This document shows positions 36,033-48,021 of a stretch of 64,000 nt of DNA, one piece after another. This DNA is from Zygnema cylindricum. Taxonomy: Eukaryota; Streptophyta; Zygnematophyceae; Zygnematales; Zygnemataceae. The DNA is taken from contig JBBHKE010000513.1 in NCBI GenBank assembly GCA_037447655.1, forward strand, positions 117,001-181,000, given 5' to 3'. The stretch's first letter is position 1. The number at the start of each line of letters is the position of its first letter. The notes under the pieces are model-generated. The model worked only from the letters and a program-made list of their open reading frames with translations. It was not told the origin of the DNA and searched no databases. The position numbers and the translations under genes were made by a program.

Positions 36033-37702
36033 ATGTCCTGGTTGCGTCCCAAAGGCTATTTTTTTCACCGTCTGTCAAGGCAAGGAAGTACACTTGCGCA
36101 CGAGAAAAGTTCAATAAAAGAAAACCCTAAAATTGCAGCTCCAAAGACGGTGAAGCCGTCTTCTGATGGAGAGCTCAAGCCAACAAGTTTACAAATTGGA
36201 ACCGGACTGGCAATGGTAGCTGTGGTGGCCAAACTAGTTATGATGGTGCGTATTCCTGAGTTTTAACTCAAAATGACTAATATTTTATTCGTATTGGAAA
36301 AGACTGCAAATGATGCAACAGCTCGTTTAGTTTACCGAGGAGCTGTCAGCCTGTTTAAGTTTTACGTTTGAAAAAGAGAAAGAAGAAAACGAGGCAATTC
36401 CTTGGCCGAGATATTGCACCTAAAGTACAAATTTGAATTTACATGTTTTCCATAGGAGAATGTATTGCGCCTCAGGATTTGATGGCTTATTGACCCTTTG
36501 GATTGTTTTTTTTAACCTGTCGGAAGTGAGCTACAAATTTCCCAGGAAGTTTGTCATTTCTTGAATGCTGATATTAAGCATATATATCTTTTATGTGAAC
36601 CACACTATTTTTAAACCAATGTCTGAATCGATAATTTCTTCTTCATAAAACACGAGTTTGTGTGAACACAGCTCATTTACAATCCCATGCATGAAGTACT
36701 GTGGAATACTAACAATCTTAAGAGCGGGAGTAAACAATGTCGTTCGGTGACGTGCTTTGCTGCCTGTCTGTCTGGCAGTATGATGAGTCTCTCGAGCCAG
36801 AGAGAGTGGCTCAGAAAGCTCGTGAATTCGCAAAGGCACAGGAAAGTCTGAAACCATACACGAGAGAAGAATGGGACGAGTTACAGACTTTGAGACCTCG
36901 AACACCATTTGAGACAAGCCTTGGGAGGGAGAGAGGCCGGATTCGTAATGGGGAGCCTGTCAGCTTTGTAAGCTATCATGAACTCTTGTATTGCTTCTAA
37001 TCTTCCAGAGAGACTCAGATCGTGTAATGAATTGTCCCTCCATCAGGAATGGATGCTGGAAATGAAACGTTTGATTGATTTTCAAAATTTTCGCTTGGAA
37101 AGGTCAGAAAAATGGAACTTGCGAAACGTTCTTCTGCATGGGTTGGCAAGAATATACGTATACGGCCATTCTTTCCTTTGCCTTGGTTTAAGAAATTTCT
37201 CTTCCTTTGCCTTTTTCAATATTTTTTCCTTCCTTTGCTTTGTATAAGATGTTTCTCTTCTCTCCTTTTCTTTTCTTTCTCTCTCATTCTTGTGATAAAC
37301 TATATTTTAAGAATGTAAACAAAGTATGTTTAAAAATGTCATAAATTAGGCAAGCTTACGAGGTGCTGTTTGTTACAACGAACTTATGCGAACAACGATC
37401 AGTTGAGATGATTATGTTATGGACTGGAGAATAGTTTTCACGATTCACGATTTCAAAAAAATCATTGAGCAACTTAGGTGGCATATGATAGTACTGGTGG
37501 CCCTGTGAGTGGTCCACCAGTGTAGGAGTGGGAGAGGGAGAGGGAATGGAGATCAGTTTTTTTTTTTAAAGGACAAATCAAAACTTAACTTATAAACGTG
37601 GCTTGCTGATCGCAGCAAGATTTACGAGATTGGGCCATTGACGTCATCGTAGAAGCTCTTCAAGAAAGAGATGATGCTGCGAGAGGATTTAGGCATAGTT
37701 AA
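36033..37702 (+). CDS. Small conserved plant-type single-pass membrane protein, 3 exons, 162 aa
   Basis: Exons are 36033-36245, 36779-36967 and 37616-37702, all phase 0 with GT-AG introns. Residues 1-50 are basic with Ser/Pro. A hydrophobic segment at about 53-71 (QIGTGLAMVAVVAKLVMM) is followed by an acidic/charged part: YDESLEPERVAQKAREFAKA, a conserved-looking RPRTPFE block, GEPV, then DLRDWAIDVIVEAL near the C terminus. I chose the last junction because GEPVSF joined to QDLRDWAID keeps frame and resembles my memory of uncharacterised plant proteins with WTIDV-like ends. An alternative internal exon at 37047 breaks phase. The function is unknown; a small organelle or ER membrane protein is an inference. 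Confidence 0.72.
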
Positions 37703-40159
37703 GAAACTTTGATTCTTGTGGTTAAGGTTTGCCATTAGGACGTGAATTTTAGACCCTGAAAATAAATTCATTTTTGCTAAACTTGCTGGTTGCCGAGTTA
37801 TCCAGAAGTTTAGCTTTGAAAAGTAGACAGCTTTTTATACAGCAAGCCATACTTTGGGGGAACTACGATAATTGTGACGATACAGAGATTTGTGCAAGGT
37901 AATAGTTGGATTCAACCATATATGTTGGCCTGTACCACAGGGACACTAAAGGAAGAAACTAAGGCAGAATTGTCTTTTCTCTTCTGAGCCAAGCCCAGAA
38001 AAGTGTTTGTAATCGAGATGACCATTAAGCCTCACATCTATCCTTTGTTTTTCTTCAGTTTCTTTCAAATTAATTTTCTGCAGAGGATGATAAGGGTGGA
38101 CATTTCTTTTCCACATAGTACCGAGGTACTGAGTAACTCTAACATCATCTGAGTAACAAGCCGGTGTAAGTGAAATACTTGCAACCTGCGACACGCACTC
38201 TCCGGAAGAAATGGTATCATGGGTGACGCATGTTGGTGGCTTTCTTTGTAACACAAAGTAGTGGAATCATGACAGACCACTTAACAATTTTATGTTGGAC
38301 AGGTGTCACGCCAAGTCATTAGGAAGACCATTTCACCAAGGAAATGTTGCAAGATCGACAGCATGTACATGGTAGAGATTTGTCCCATGTATTGTCCAAC
38401 CACTCTGTATGGACTGTGTGCTGTGTAATCTCCAGACAGAGCTTCAAAATATAGATCGACCTATATAGTTATAGTCTTATTAATTGACAATTGATGTTAT
38501 ATTTACAATTTACTCGAAATGTCCTTTCGTGTCTATAATGCCGCAGATCCACATTAGTTTTAGAACTAAGCTCTTACCAGTTTTTGCTGAACCAAGTACA
38601 CAATGTTTTTCCATTCCAGAGAAATTACAACGCATGTTTTATGTAAATTATAATTGCCGTTTTCCAGAATTCTCAATCATGGCGTGTATTAAGGTACAAA
38701 TTTAGTACCCCAGCAGGAGTAAAAGTGCCAACAGCTATGGGTTTCTTGATGTACAAGTGGATTATATTTTTCCTTATTTCAAAACAGTTAATTTTTTTTG
38801 AACCTTACATCCAATCAGGATAGCCATAGTCAGGCAATTGAACTTTCAACTTTAGACATGCCACTCTATGAATCTCCCTAACAAGAGAAGGCAGTTTATT
38901 TTGTTGTGAATGAGTAAGCACCCAAACGGGTTAGCATATGGCCTTCTTATATTACATCTGTCAAATTTTTCCTGGATCCCAAAGAACTCTTTAAATATTC
39001 CTTCTCTGATAGAGGTATGACATCCACAGGCACATTCAGTAAACCAACTTTATTTTGCGATAGGAAGCAGCTTCTCCATGAAAAATCGAATTCCTTTAGT
39101 ATAGCTATCATACAAATCTTTTGAGACTGACCGTACTGCCACATAGATTTCGTCAGAACAGAAAGGACCAAATCACCTTAAAATGGTGAGTTAGATGTTG
39201 CCCACCAGGTGTGAAATAGTTTTCAACCATAGGTCTTCAGCACAAAATACCTCGAAGTCCATACTAATAAAAATGAAGCATACATCAAGTAAACAGCAAG
39301 ACGAGGTCTGAGTATGTTTTTAGTGAACCTTAAAAATGATGCATAACAGCATGCTTTGTGAAATACATGAGTGAAACAACCAGAGAAAAAAAAACTAATA
39401 GACAATTTTGTTCACCACCACCATAGCAAATTTACACCACCATAGCAATTTCTCATATACACTGAACATACCTACAGAAAAGGCCCAGGATTCTTTGAAA
39501 ACAATGTTTGCAATCATCACTCAGATTGAAAGCACAAAACTAATATACAAAGAATGCGACATCACTTTCAAAACAATTGATTAAAATCAGATCATCCGAG
39601 CATAAACTGGATTATAATTGAAGGTATCCCTGAAAGAGTTTCAGGCCACAGTTACTCTTAAAAATACGGACCACAATGAACTTACTCCTATTTTACCCCT
39701 CCTAGCTGAACTCAGGTGACGACTACCACACACGTGAACACACGCCAGAAAAAAAAAACCAAACCACTACCGCATACGTGCGCACAAAAAGAAAAAGAAA
39801 AAAGAAAAAAAACTGCCACGGAAATGGTCAACTGCAGACCATTTTCTAAAACATGGGTTGGGTATGAACAAATATACTGAGCTTTATTGGGGACGCGCGA
39901 TGGTAAACCATCTGGGTACATGGAAACAAAAGAAACAAAAAGCCAAACGAAACTGAAAAATCTAACACACGACGATGCAAACTAAAATGAAAAACAAATT
40001 ATATACAATGGAGCCCTCCGTTTCTCATGGAAAGCTACATTTATTAGATTGACAAACTTGAGCACACACAAAAGCTGCTATATACAGACACGCTAGCTGA
40101 CAAACACACACACTGTACAAAGGAGTCCAGTAACCGATAAAACTAAATATTCCTCACGA
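37703..40159. other. Intergenic region between convergent genes
   Basis: It contains the presumed 3' UTRs of the genes ending at 37702 (+) and 40160 (-). Short open frames (37946-38254 minus; about 38305-38430 plus) have no family resemblance. No repeat termini were recognised. Confidence 0.45.
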
Positions 40160-43100
40160 TCAGAAATTTTGTAACCACTCCAGAATCAACGATGCGGCGA
40201 GTTCTGGTCGATCATCATGAGGGCAGTGGCCAACATCACGCAAAGGAATGAGGGTGACATCTTCCCCATTAAGCTCCAACTTTTTGAAATATCGGGCCAA
40301 CTGTTCACAAGCCATCAAAAACCAACATCAGGAAGAGATTCTCAAAGTCATATTTTTACGAGATATATACGGAGAGGCACCAAAGCAAAGAAAAGATTAG
40401 AAATGGTGAGAAGGTAGAGAGTATGGTGGAAGCCCCAAAATATGGTTATGAATGGAAATCCTTCAGCTTGAATAAAGATATCTAGAACTAGTGAAATCTC
40501 TACAAGTTAAAACTGTTTTTACACCAATATTCTCTTTCTAGTTCTTCCCGGTTCTGTCCCATTCTCCAGCCTTACCATGGATGCCAGACACACCATACAA
40601 AAATCCGAACAGAATTAGCAAAAACCTTACCCTTCCATTGACTGGTGTCCAAGGATCACGATCCCCCCAAAGAACTAGAGTGGGGACATCAATTTCCTCC
40701 ATCAAAACCTCAGGCCTTGCCCCTGCATAAACCAAACAGCATAAAAAATCAAGCGCACGAAAGCAAGTCTCATCTTACCTACTGCTAATGAGGAAAATGA
40801 GAATAATCAGCAGCTCAAACGGTAAAAGTCATCGCTTCTTACCTGGCTCACCAGTAAACACCTTCACAAAAACGTCCACAGCGCCAGCATCGGTTGACGG
40901 CTCATAGAGAATATCCACCTGAAACCAGATTGTCACAGCAATATACCAAACTCACAGCATCAGATGACCATCAGTCCTTCTAGCTCTCTCAGATGAGGAT
41001 TCCAAAATTCATTCTCAACATTGGTTGTCTTTTCCCATACAAATTCGGACAATACACAGGGACCTCTTCAACTCAAAACGCCAGAGGTCATCTTAGACAA
41101 AATTTCATCACATAATGTGTGACTTTAACACTGCTAACTTTGTTTTACTGACTTCACTAACTGCAAGTTGTAACTAACAAACTCCACGTTAGAGGTGAAA
41201 GATGTGGTACTAGTCCGAAATGGTTGACCCAAGCACCCATAGCACAAATGACCAATGGTAAAGTCATCAGAATCATTAAGCAGAGTCATACCAGATGGTC
41301 TGTAACAGCACTCTTATCACGGTACACTTGTTGATGTAAAATCTTTCGCACATTTTCCTTACTTCTAAACCTGCAAAATCCCCACCACCCTTCATATATG
41401 AAAAAAGAGCCAAAAAAGATGCAGAAAGCCACTGGGCTGGACAGAATTGCGATGTAGAAAAGAAGAAAAACAACAGCAGAGATGCATGAGTTTTTCCCAG
41501 CTACAAATTTTATATCGGCCGCAAAACAGAGCTCGGATCTTCATCAGTTTTTAGAGGACATACTTGTCAAAGAGGAAAGTCGCCACACGAGGATTGCTCA
41601 ACAGCTTTTCCATAAGGATAAAGATAGGCGATAATGCCGCCAACAACAGGTCATCCTGAGCAAGGCCCTTCCTGTTCATGGCTCCTGCGACATTAAGAAG
41701 GACCACACCCCTGCAAAGCCACACTTGCAGATATAAGAAGGAAGAACATGTACATAAAAAACTGAGAAAACCGAGTGGCTTGGAATGGCCAGATAACTCC
41801 CCTCCCCAATGCCAATTTTTGACCTTGTGACAGTCACCTTGTGCTTTTTAACCTTGTAAAGATAATAAGGGTAGGAGCGAGTCGCGTACCCAAAACGCCC
41901 AGCTTCCGCCTTGGCTGCTGCGGTGAGAGCCGTGAGTGATCCGATGGAGTTTCCAATAAGAACTGCTGGTTCCTCAGCAAATTCTTTGGCAAAGTCTACA
42001 CCAACCCATTTCAGCAACAGAGTCAATACTGACAGCAGCTCTAAGCATGCCTCCTCGCTCTTCACTGCATTAAAAAGGGTTGAGCAAAAATTTTAAATAA
42101 ACATGTTCAAACTTATACTTGAACATTACAAAGAAGAAAATGCCTCAGGATCATTTTCAAATAGTATATCCCCTGTAATAGCAGTGGAAATATGCAGGGT
42201 TGTCAAAAGCAACATAATTCTTGATCAGCCTACATAGCTATAAGACTCACCAACAATTATGTCCGCCCATAGCTCTGGCCCATATGCTACATCCTTGGGC
42301 TTGTCAGAATTCCCGAATCCAAGAAGATCCACTGAATACACACGATGGTGGTCCGCAAGGTGGGCAATGAGGTTGCGGAAATGCCCAGCATTACCTCCTG
42401 CAGGTTGCAGAGACAAAGAATCAAACTACCGAAAACAAACACTGAGAACAACAAAAATATCCAACTAGGAGTTACAGTGGCAATGGTGTAGTAATTAACT
42501 TAAGACTGATACCTAGAAACTCCAACAATCACTTGTCAAGCAGGCAAATGTGACACAGCAAATGATAAAAATGAAAAGCTTCGACATGTTTCAACTGAAG
42601 GTTTCAACATGAGAGAAAAAAAATACTCATGCATAGAGGAAGGAGATGCAAGCGTCAGAACAGCATGAAGCAATGTAAAAAGGGCACAAGAAACGATTCT
42701 ACAGACAAAGGCAGACACTTACCAAAGCCGTGCACGAGAATTATGGGTTTGCCACAGCCAGCAACTGCGTAGTTCAGTTTATGTCCCCTAATAATATCAA
42801 TAAGATTTTCACCCAGTTAGTGCAATGTTCCATACAACATAAATCATTGCCTTCTTCAAAGCAAAGAAAATTGATCATTGTTCCACTTCAATAAAAACAA
42901 AGGCCGTTTACATGCCACCAGAAACATACAGGCCATAGCACCATTTAGACTCAGACAGTTTCCAGAACTTGTCTTAACAACAGCTTATGGAATATCTTCA
43001 TTTCACAGCATTTACAAATAATTCAAAACTGACAAGCTCTTCTCATCCTCCAATCCTTACGTTTTGCTGCTGAACAATAATTGAAATAATTTGACTCTAT

Positions 43101-44515
43101 TAGAGAACAAATCAAATACAGCCTGAAGGGTCACTGACCTCCACATCCAGGAATGACTCTTGAAAGGCAGTGCCAAAACGCCCTCTTCTAAGTTGTGCAC
43201 TTCCTCCACGATCTTTGTCAGCGGCACGCGATTCTCAACCTCCAGTTGCACCGCTACATTTCCCCCTCTCAGCCCTCCCTGCTTTGGCGAACTCAACCAT
43301 GCTCCATGCACGCCATCCAGTTCTAACATCTGAGCTTCCAATCTGCGACAGGAACATGAGAAAAGTAAAAGAGTCAGAGAACAAATTCGCAACATCTTTT
43401 ATGAAAACACTTTCATCTCTCAATTTGCACAAAAGCATTTCATCTTGATGGGCAAACAATATATTGCGTCACAATTCACAAGGGGATAAAAAACATCCTT
43501 CAACTCAGAAACAGTGTTTTCAGATTCTTATTTACTCTTCCTTTCATGCTAGCTAAAAAACCACAAAAGAAGGGAAAGATCATAAAACACACCTGAGAAT
43601 GCTTTCTGCATTAAAATCCCCATGAATCCTGCAAAAAATTCCAAGCAGTCCTTTGTAAGAATATTCAAAAACTAAAGGGTATTAAAACCTGAGGTAGAGA
43701 ACCTCTTACAGAATTTTGATAATTTGCAGGAGGTAGCACTAACGGAATCAACAAAGAATCTTTACAATAAATTCCAGATCCAACTACTTTCTAAGCAAGG
43801 GATTCGCTTCCTTCCTCCCTGGTTAGTAAACGCTACCACTATCCACATTTGTATTGCAAAAAACTTATAATTTGCCTTTTTCTCACAAAGTTATTTCCAC
43901 GATTTCTCTATGTCCTCTTCATGATTAATCTAACTTCAAAAAGAAATATAGGAAAGGTAACTTGTGGTCAGTCGTCTCCCATAAATTCTCTTAACGGCAA
44001 ATACTGATCAAAGTTTCGCTGACCACAAGAAGACTGTATATTGCATCTCCTTCACAATTTTGCAATTTACCCCAGTCTATTTTCCAATCTGAAAGTTTTT
44101 GCATGAGAACGCAGTCTTACGTCAGCGATACTGTCCTTGTTGCTGTACGAGAAACTGGCTCAGATAACTGATTTAAGGTTTCCATCGAAACGGAATTCGC
44201 AGTTTCTACCATTTCTGCCATCTGAGCCTCTTTCCATTTCTCGTCTGCTGCACTCCTCTCCTTCACAGCCGCCACACAAACAAATCCTTTCTTTCTGAAT
44301 TTCTGGTTTTGGACGAATACAGATTCATTTCGCAAATCACAAAAAGACCTGGTGATCTGAGAGGAACCAAAATTAGCAAGAACTTGCGACCGAAGACCGG
44401 CTGACGTCACGAAAGTAAGGGATTTGAAACAGAGACTGACGTCATGTGCAGAACTAGAGAAGGTTAGAGCTGGAGAACTGAGAGCTAAACTTTTGAACGC
44501 TGCTTGTAAGGCCAT
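40160..44515 (-). CDS. Chloroplast alpha/beta-hydrolase, chlorophyll dephytylase/pheophytinase-like, 11 exons, 495 aa
   Basis: Exons on the minus strand are 44515-44121, 43628-43593, 43342-43139, 42787-42723, 42397-42251, 41995-41890, 41710-41564, 41370-41292, 40918-40843, 40722-40631 and 40300-40160. All introns are GT-AG and all phases agree. The N terminus (MALQAAFKSLALSSPALTF) is Ser/Ala-rich with few acids, typical of a plastid transit peptide. The hydrolase core shows the oxyanion HGFGG (231-235), nucleophile Ser299 in GNSIG, Asp441 in GDRDPW, and His474 in VGHCPH. The family cleaves phytol or similar ester groups; members include pheophytinase and chlorophyll dephytylases, and a large group of untested plastid hydrolases. 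Sequence features such as PELWADIIVDF before the nucleophile fit the dephytylase-like group better than pheophytinase proper, by my reading. The start at 44515 is preferred to one six codons upstream because MALQ makes a cleaner transit peptide. Confidence 0.9.
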
Positions 44516-44724
44516 ATTGTGATTTGTGAGCAATGCCTACGCAAGGGGCGTTCCTTCTGTCTCCTAAGAAAGGGAACTAGAGTGCAAGAGTGCCTCAGCA
44601 TATATGCACCGACGAAACTTTGGGAAGAACGAAGATAGTTTGGTATCTTCGCCACGTCCGTCTATTGGCTGCGATTGCCTTTTTTTTGCAGTCCTGCGAT
44701 TGTAGGGGCTTGGGCCAGTGATGC

Positions 44725-44875
44725 CACGTGGCGAAGGGCTAAGATTTGCGCAACATGGCGACTCGGGGAGGACCCAACGAGCCTCTTTGTGTTCTGTATT
44801 TCTATGCGAAGTTGCTGGTTGCGTGTTGTAAAGATCTTCTAGAACGGTTCCTTGGAAGGTGCGATTAGCCACGTG
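44725..44875. promoter_or_regulatory. Two G-boxes (CACGTG) upstream of the hydrolase gene
   Basis: CACGTG occurs at 44725-44730 (within GCCACGTGGC) and 44870-44875 (within GCCACGTGGG), about 210 and 355 bases upstream of the ATG at 44515. G-boxes bind bZIP and bHLH factors (HY5, PIF) that control light and chlorophyll genes in plants. A role here is inference. Confidence 0.45.
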
Positions 44876-45349
44876 GGCCAAAAGCAACCGTCTTCCGAGA
44901 ACAACGTTGGGCGTAACGTAAAGCGAGGCATTAAAAACGAGGTTAACGCGTGTCTTTCTAGCTGAAACGAAAACATTAGTGCTTCAAAATTCATTTGTGA
45001 GTCTTTACTGCTTCTGATTTTCCCACCTAGTTTGTTGTCACTCGCTCTTTACCAAAAGTGCGAACGACAGTCTTCGAAGAGGCCAAGGAACAGTTATGCT
45101 GTCAGAATTCGCGTCTCGTCATGCATCGCTGGCAAATGAGGGACTTTTTGTCTCAAGCGGGGCACTTTTTGCAGGCTAATCTGTGACGAATCTCAGCGCG
45201 GCACTGGGCTAATGGTGCGCATCTCATCGTTGGAGTAAATAACACTTTTCGGTTGCGACTTTATGGCTGAAAATCATGAAATATGTTAGCAGCACTCTTT
45301 GAGGGAGGGACTACAACATGTCACAGTCTCCTCGCACTAAATTATAGTA

Positions 45350-45553
45350 CTGTACACCGCGAATCGTAATTAGTAGTGTTGGGTATCGAGGACCTATTGC
45401 CGATATTCGATATATATCGAATTTTAGGTATCCGATAATCGATATATCGAATCCATGTGCCTAGAAGCTAAATATCCGGATATTTATGCGATTTTTTATT
45501 TTTCTTCCCTATTTTTTCTCAACCCCCCCCCCCCCCCCCCCCCCGCCGCCGCC

Positions 45554-45589
<36 letters not shown>

Positions 45590-46384
45590 GGGGTTCCGTA
45601 CGATTTTCCGTACGAATTTCTGTACTTTAGCTGTACGGACACCCATTTTTTGCGATATATATCGCGATAATTTATGTTGGTCCCGGTACGATATATCGAG
45701 GAGTATGCTCGTTCATTATTCAACATATCGGCTGTCAAAATTTTCGCGATATGAATTTACCCAATACCCAACACTAGTAATTAGAGTAAATAACGCTAAT
45801 TCGGTCGCTCAAATTTTCGACTCTATCACGTCAAATAGAGTAAATGATTCTAATTTGTTCATTGTTCTAATTTAGGTAAGGTTTAATTAGCGTAAAAATT
45901 TATAATATAGGTTCGTTTTAAATATTGTGGAGTACGGACAACATCCGACCGTGCAAAATTGTACTTTTATAAGTAAGAAGGAACAAATAATGATTTAATA
46001 GAATCGCGCTCGCCGTGAAATCGCACTAAACAAATAATCAATCACATCGATAAAAAGTCGTTTGCATAACTCTCGTCCGTCGACAACATCCTCATCAGTG
46101 TGAACATTAATTCACATTCAGCGCGACAAATAATACTAACGTCATAATTACGTCATAACTATACGGACTGGCAGATTTTGTACGTCTACGTAATTTAATG
46201 TTCATAATTTCAGCGCGGATAGTTATCGCCGACATAACCCAATAGAGAATACTTAAATAAATTAGAGTAAACTTCCTCTGTGAAAAAATTATATCACATA
46301 AATTAGAGTTCATTACTCTAATTTTTTTTTTTGTTTTATTACTCTAATTTTTTCATTACTCTAATTACGATTCACGATGTACAG
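45350..46384. mobile_element. R6 TIR element split by a hAT MITE
   Basis: The ends are inverted repeats beginning CTGTACACCGCGAATCGTAA (left) and ending ...TTCACGATGTACAG (right), flanked by TA (45348-45349 and 46385-46386). Without the hAT insert it is about 624 bp. A TA duplication suggests Tc1/mariner (Stowaway-like), but there is no transposase to prove it. Confidence 0.65.
45374..45776. mobile_element. hAT-like MITE (R3 subfamily) with C-run/G-run centre
   Basis: The termini TAGTGTTGGGTATCG and CAATACCCAACACTA are flanked by a perfect 8-bp duplication GTAATTAG (45366-45373 and 45777-45784) inside R6. It is 403 bp, non-coding, and rich in TATCG. The centre is a run of 22 C, a short GCC spacer and 32 G (45523-45587). 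Confidence 0.9.
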
Positions 46385-46419
46385 TACTATAGTGTCGAAT
46401 CGATACTTCGTGTGGACAC

Positions 46420-46870
46420 TAAGAGCATTGTTCCATTAGGCGGTCATAGTAAATGTCAAAAAAGCGTTTACTGAAGCCATCGTTCCATTGTGTCGGGTCA
46501 GTAACCAACATTTTATTTGCGTAGCACCCTTTGATTGGATCCACGTAGTAGATAAATAGGGATCTCATAATCTTCAAATAATCTTTGTCAGCAAATTGTG
46601 ACCACATATTTGTACCAGCGACGATAAAAAGTGACTCGTACGACGTATTGAATGAAATCTATGCTGGCAGACGAAACTTAAGATTTGTAAAAGATTACCA
46701 AAATGTCAGAATCGTTAGTGGATGGCAACAGACGCCAAAATAAAATCCTCCGTTAAAGATTTTTTTGCGGCTTCCGGTGGCCTCGCATCCTCCCTGGCGG
46801 AAGGCACATGTCATATGCGACGTGTACCCACCTGATCGCGCGATCGTCAATGATATTTATTCACTTTTCC
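46420..46870. repeat. Diverged dispersed repeat R5, second copy
   Basis: It resembles 7635-8140: GTTCCATTAGG(C/A)GGTC at the start, GTCGGGTCAGTAA, and GGCGGAAGGCACATG followed by a GACGTGTA block. Ends are not fixed. Confidence 0.45.
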
Positions 46871-47112
46871 TCGAGGCGCGATGCTATACATGTTGTTCTA
46901 AAAACTCTGTTTCGTGCGTACGTTACAATTCGCGCGTAATTGCTAATTGGATTTAATATGGAGGATCGAATTGATTCAAGGATTGGGGGAGCGAACGTAC
47001 GGATATAACTAAAGTGACGTAAGGGACTCTTTGAGTGGGGTGACTAAACATTGACAAATGGACGGCGGATCGCGAAGCGATCCGACGTGGAATAAACAAA
47101 ATGTGGAAACAG

Positions 47113-47240
47113 GCACCGCCGGTACGGCGCAGTTGCGACGCAGACATGACAACGCAGCTGCGGTTATTTTGGATGAATATGCAACGCCGGTACGGAGCAA
47201 CTGCGACGCAGACAAGTCAACGCAGTTGCGGTTACCTTGA
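47113..47240. repeat. Two-copy tandem repeat, about 69-bp period
   Basis: GCCGGTACGG(C/A)GCA(G/A)(T/C)TGCGACGCAGACA recurs about 69 bases apart (about 47116 and 47185), each followed by CAACGCAG(C/T)TGCGGTTA. A further GCAGCTGCGGTTA follows at about 47268. No function is apparent. Confidence 0.6.
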
Positions 47241-47289
47241 TATGATCCGTACGGACAAAGCAGCTGACGCAGCTGCGGTTAATATGACT

Positions 47290-48007
47290 AGTATAGATTG
47301 TGAGTAATGATATTTGTTTAGTGGTTGCTTAGTGGTAGATTGGTTTTTGACTTACGAAGATTGTGGAGATGTCGGTGTAAATATTATGTACAACATAGGT
47401 TTGCCTTTTTGCTAATTAGTTTATTAGTGTAGATTTGTTCAGTCTGACATACCTCGAACTATTCGGGTACACTTACAATAGTTTAGGTAGATAGGAGATA
47501 CCGTACGGCTGTTATGCCTCCGTACATTCAGTAGTGAACTCTCTAAGTATAACTTGTAGGACTTAGACTATTTTGAGTATCACAGTCAAGTTTATCAAAG
47601 TAATGGCAAACTGTTTTTTGCATCTTTGACCTGTTGGTGTGATCACTCTGTTTGGTGCTTTAATGTGAATCTTTGTGAAGTTATTACATGTTATAGAATC
47701 TATATGTGTGTCCAGTGTCATTCTATTCTGTTATCTTTGTGAGATTTTGTGAGAAGTCAAAGTGGTTAGTTTGTAAAGCTGTCACCTGTTTTTGGGAAAC
47801 TCTGGAGCTTATATCTTTTAGATCCCTCTGTGGATTTGGCTATAACTTTGGGAGTTTACACTGTCTATAGTGTAGTGCCTATTGGTGCATTTTAAGGTGA
47901 TTTTGCTTATTGTGGAGTAATCTGTGCTGACACAAAAACAACTTTATGAAGGGTAGTCTGTGGTGCTTCCGAGTGTAGTCTATGGCTGAAATAGGCTATG
48001 GACAACA
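47290..48007 (+). repeat. Probable 5' LTR of copia C (left end not fixed)
   Basis: It ends GGACAACA at 48007 directly before a primer binding site. The AT-rich 0.6-0.7 kb upstream has no gene. No second LTR is seen because the element is cut by the assembly gap at 48749, so the left boundary is a guess. Confidence 0.45.
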
Positions 48008-48021
48008 GGTTATGGGCCCAC
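48008..48021 (+). promoter_or_regulatory. Primer binding site of copia C, tRNA-iMet anticodon arm
   Basis: GGTTATGGGCCCAC directly follows the LTR end and is the exact complement of GTGGGCCCATAACC of plant tRNA-iMet. The ATG at 48012-48014 within it starts a Gag (MGPHPWLPMFDGSKYHHW) that aligns with the Gag start of copia B. Confidence 0.75.

Noticed and set aside
37047-37160. Possible internal exon (EWMLEMKRLIDFQNFRLER...) of the membrane-protein gene
   Set aside because: It looks protein-like after a CAG, but its best donor breaks phase with the clear last exon, while skipping it joins GEPVSF to QDLRDW in frame.
38305-38430. Open stretch after a GGACAG acceptor-like site
   Set aside because: Forty-two codons without any family sense, most likely a chance frame in the 3' region of the plus-strand gene.
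41996-42065. Extension of hydrolase exon 6 upstream (VKSEEACLELLSVLT...)
   Set aside because: The acceptor at 41996 gives a seamless PELWADIIVDFAKEF as expected before the nucleophile elbow; the longer form would add 24 residues in a conserved core.
44564-44887. Open frame of 107 codons upstream of the hydrolase
   Set aside because: It lies in the promoter/5' UTR region, has no domain, and is out of line with the transit-peptide start at 44515.
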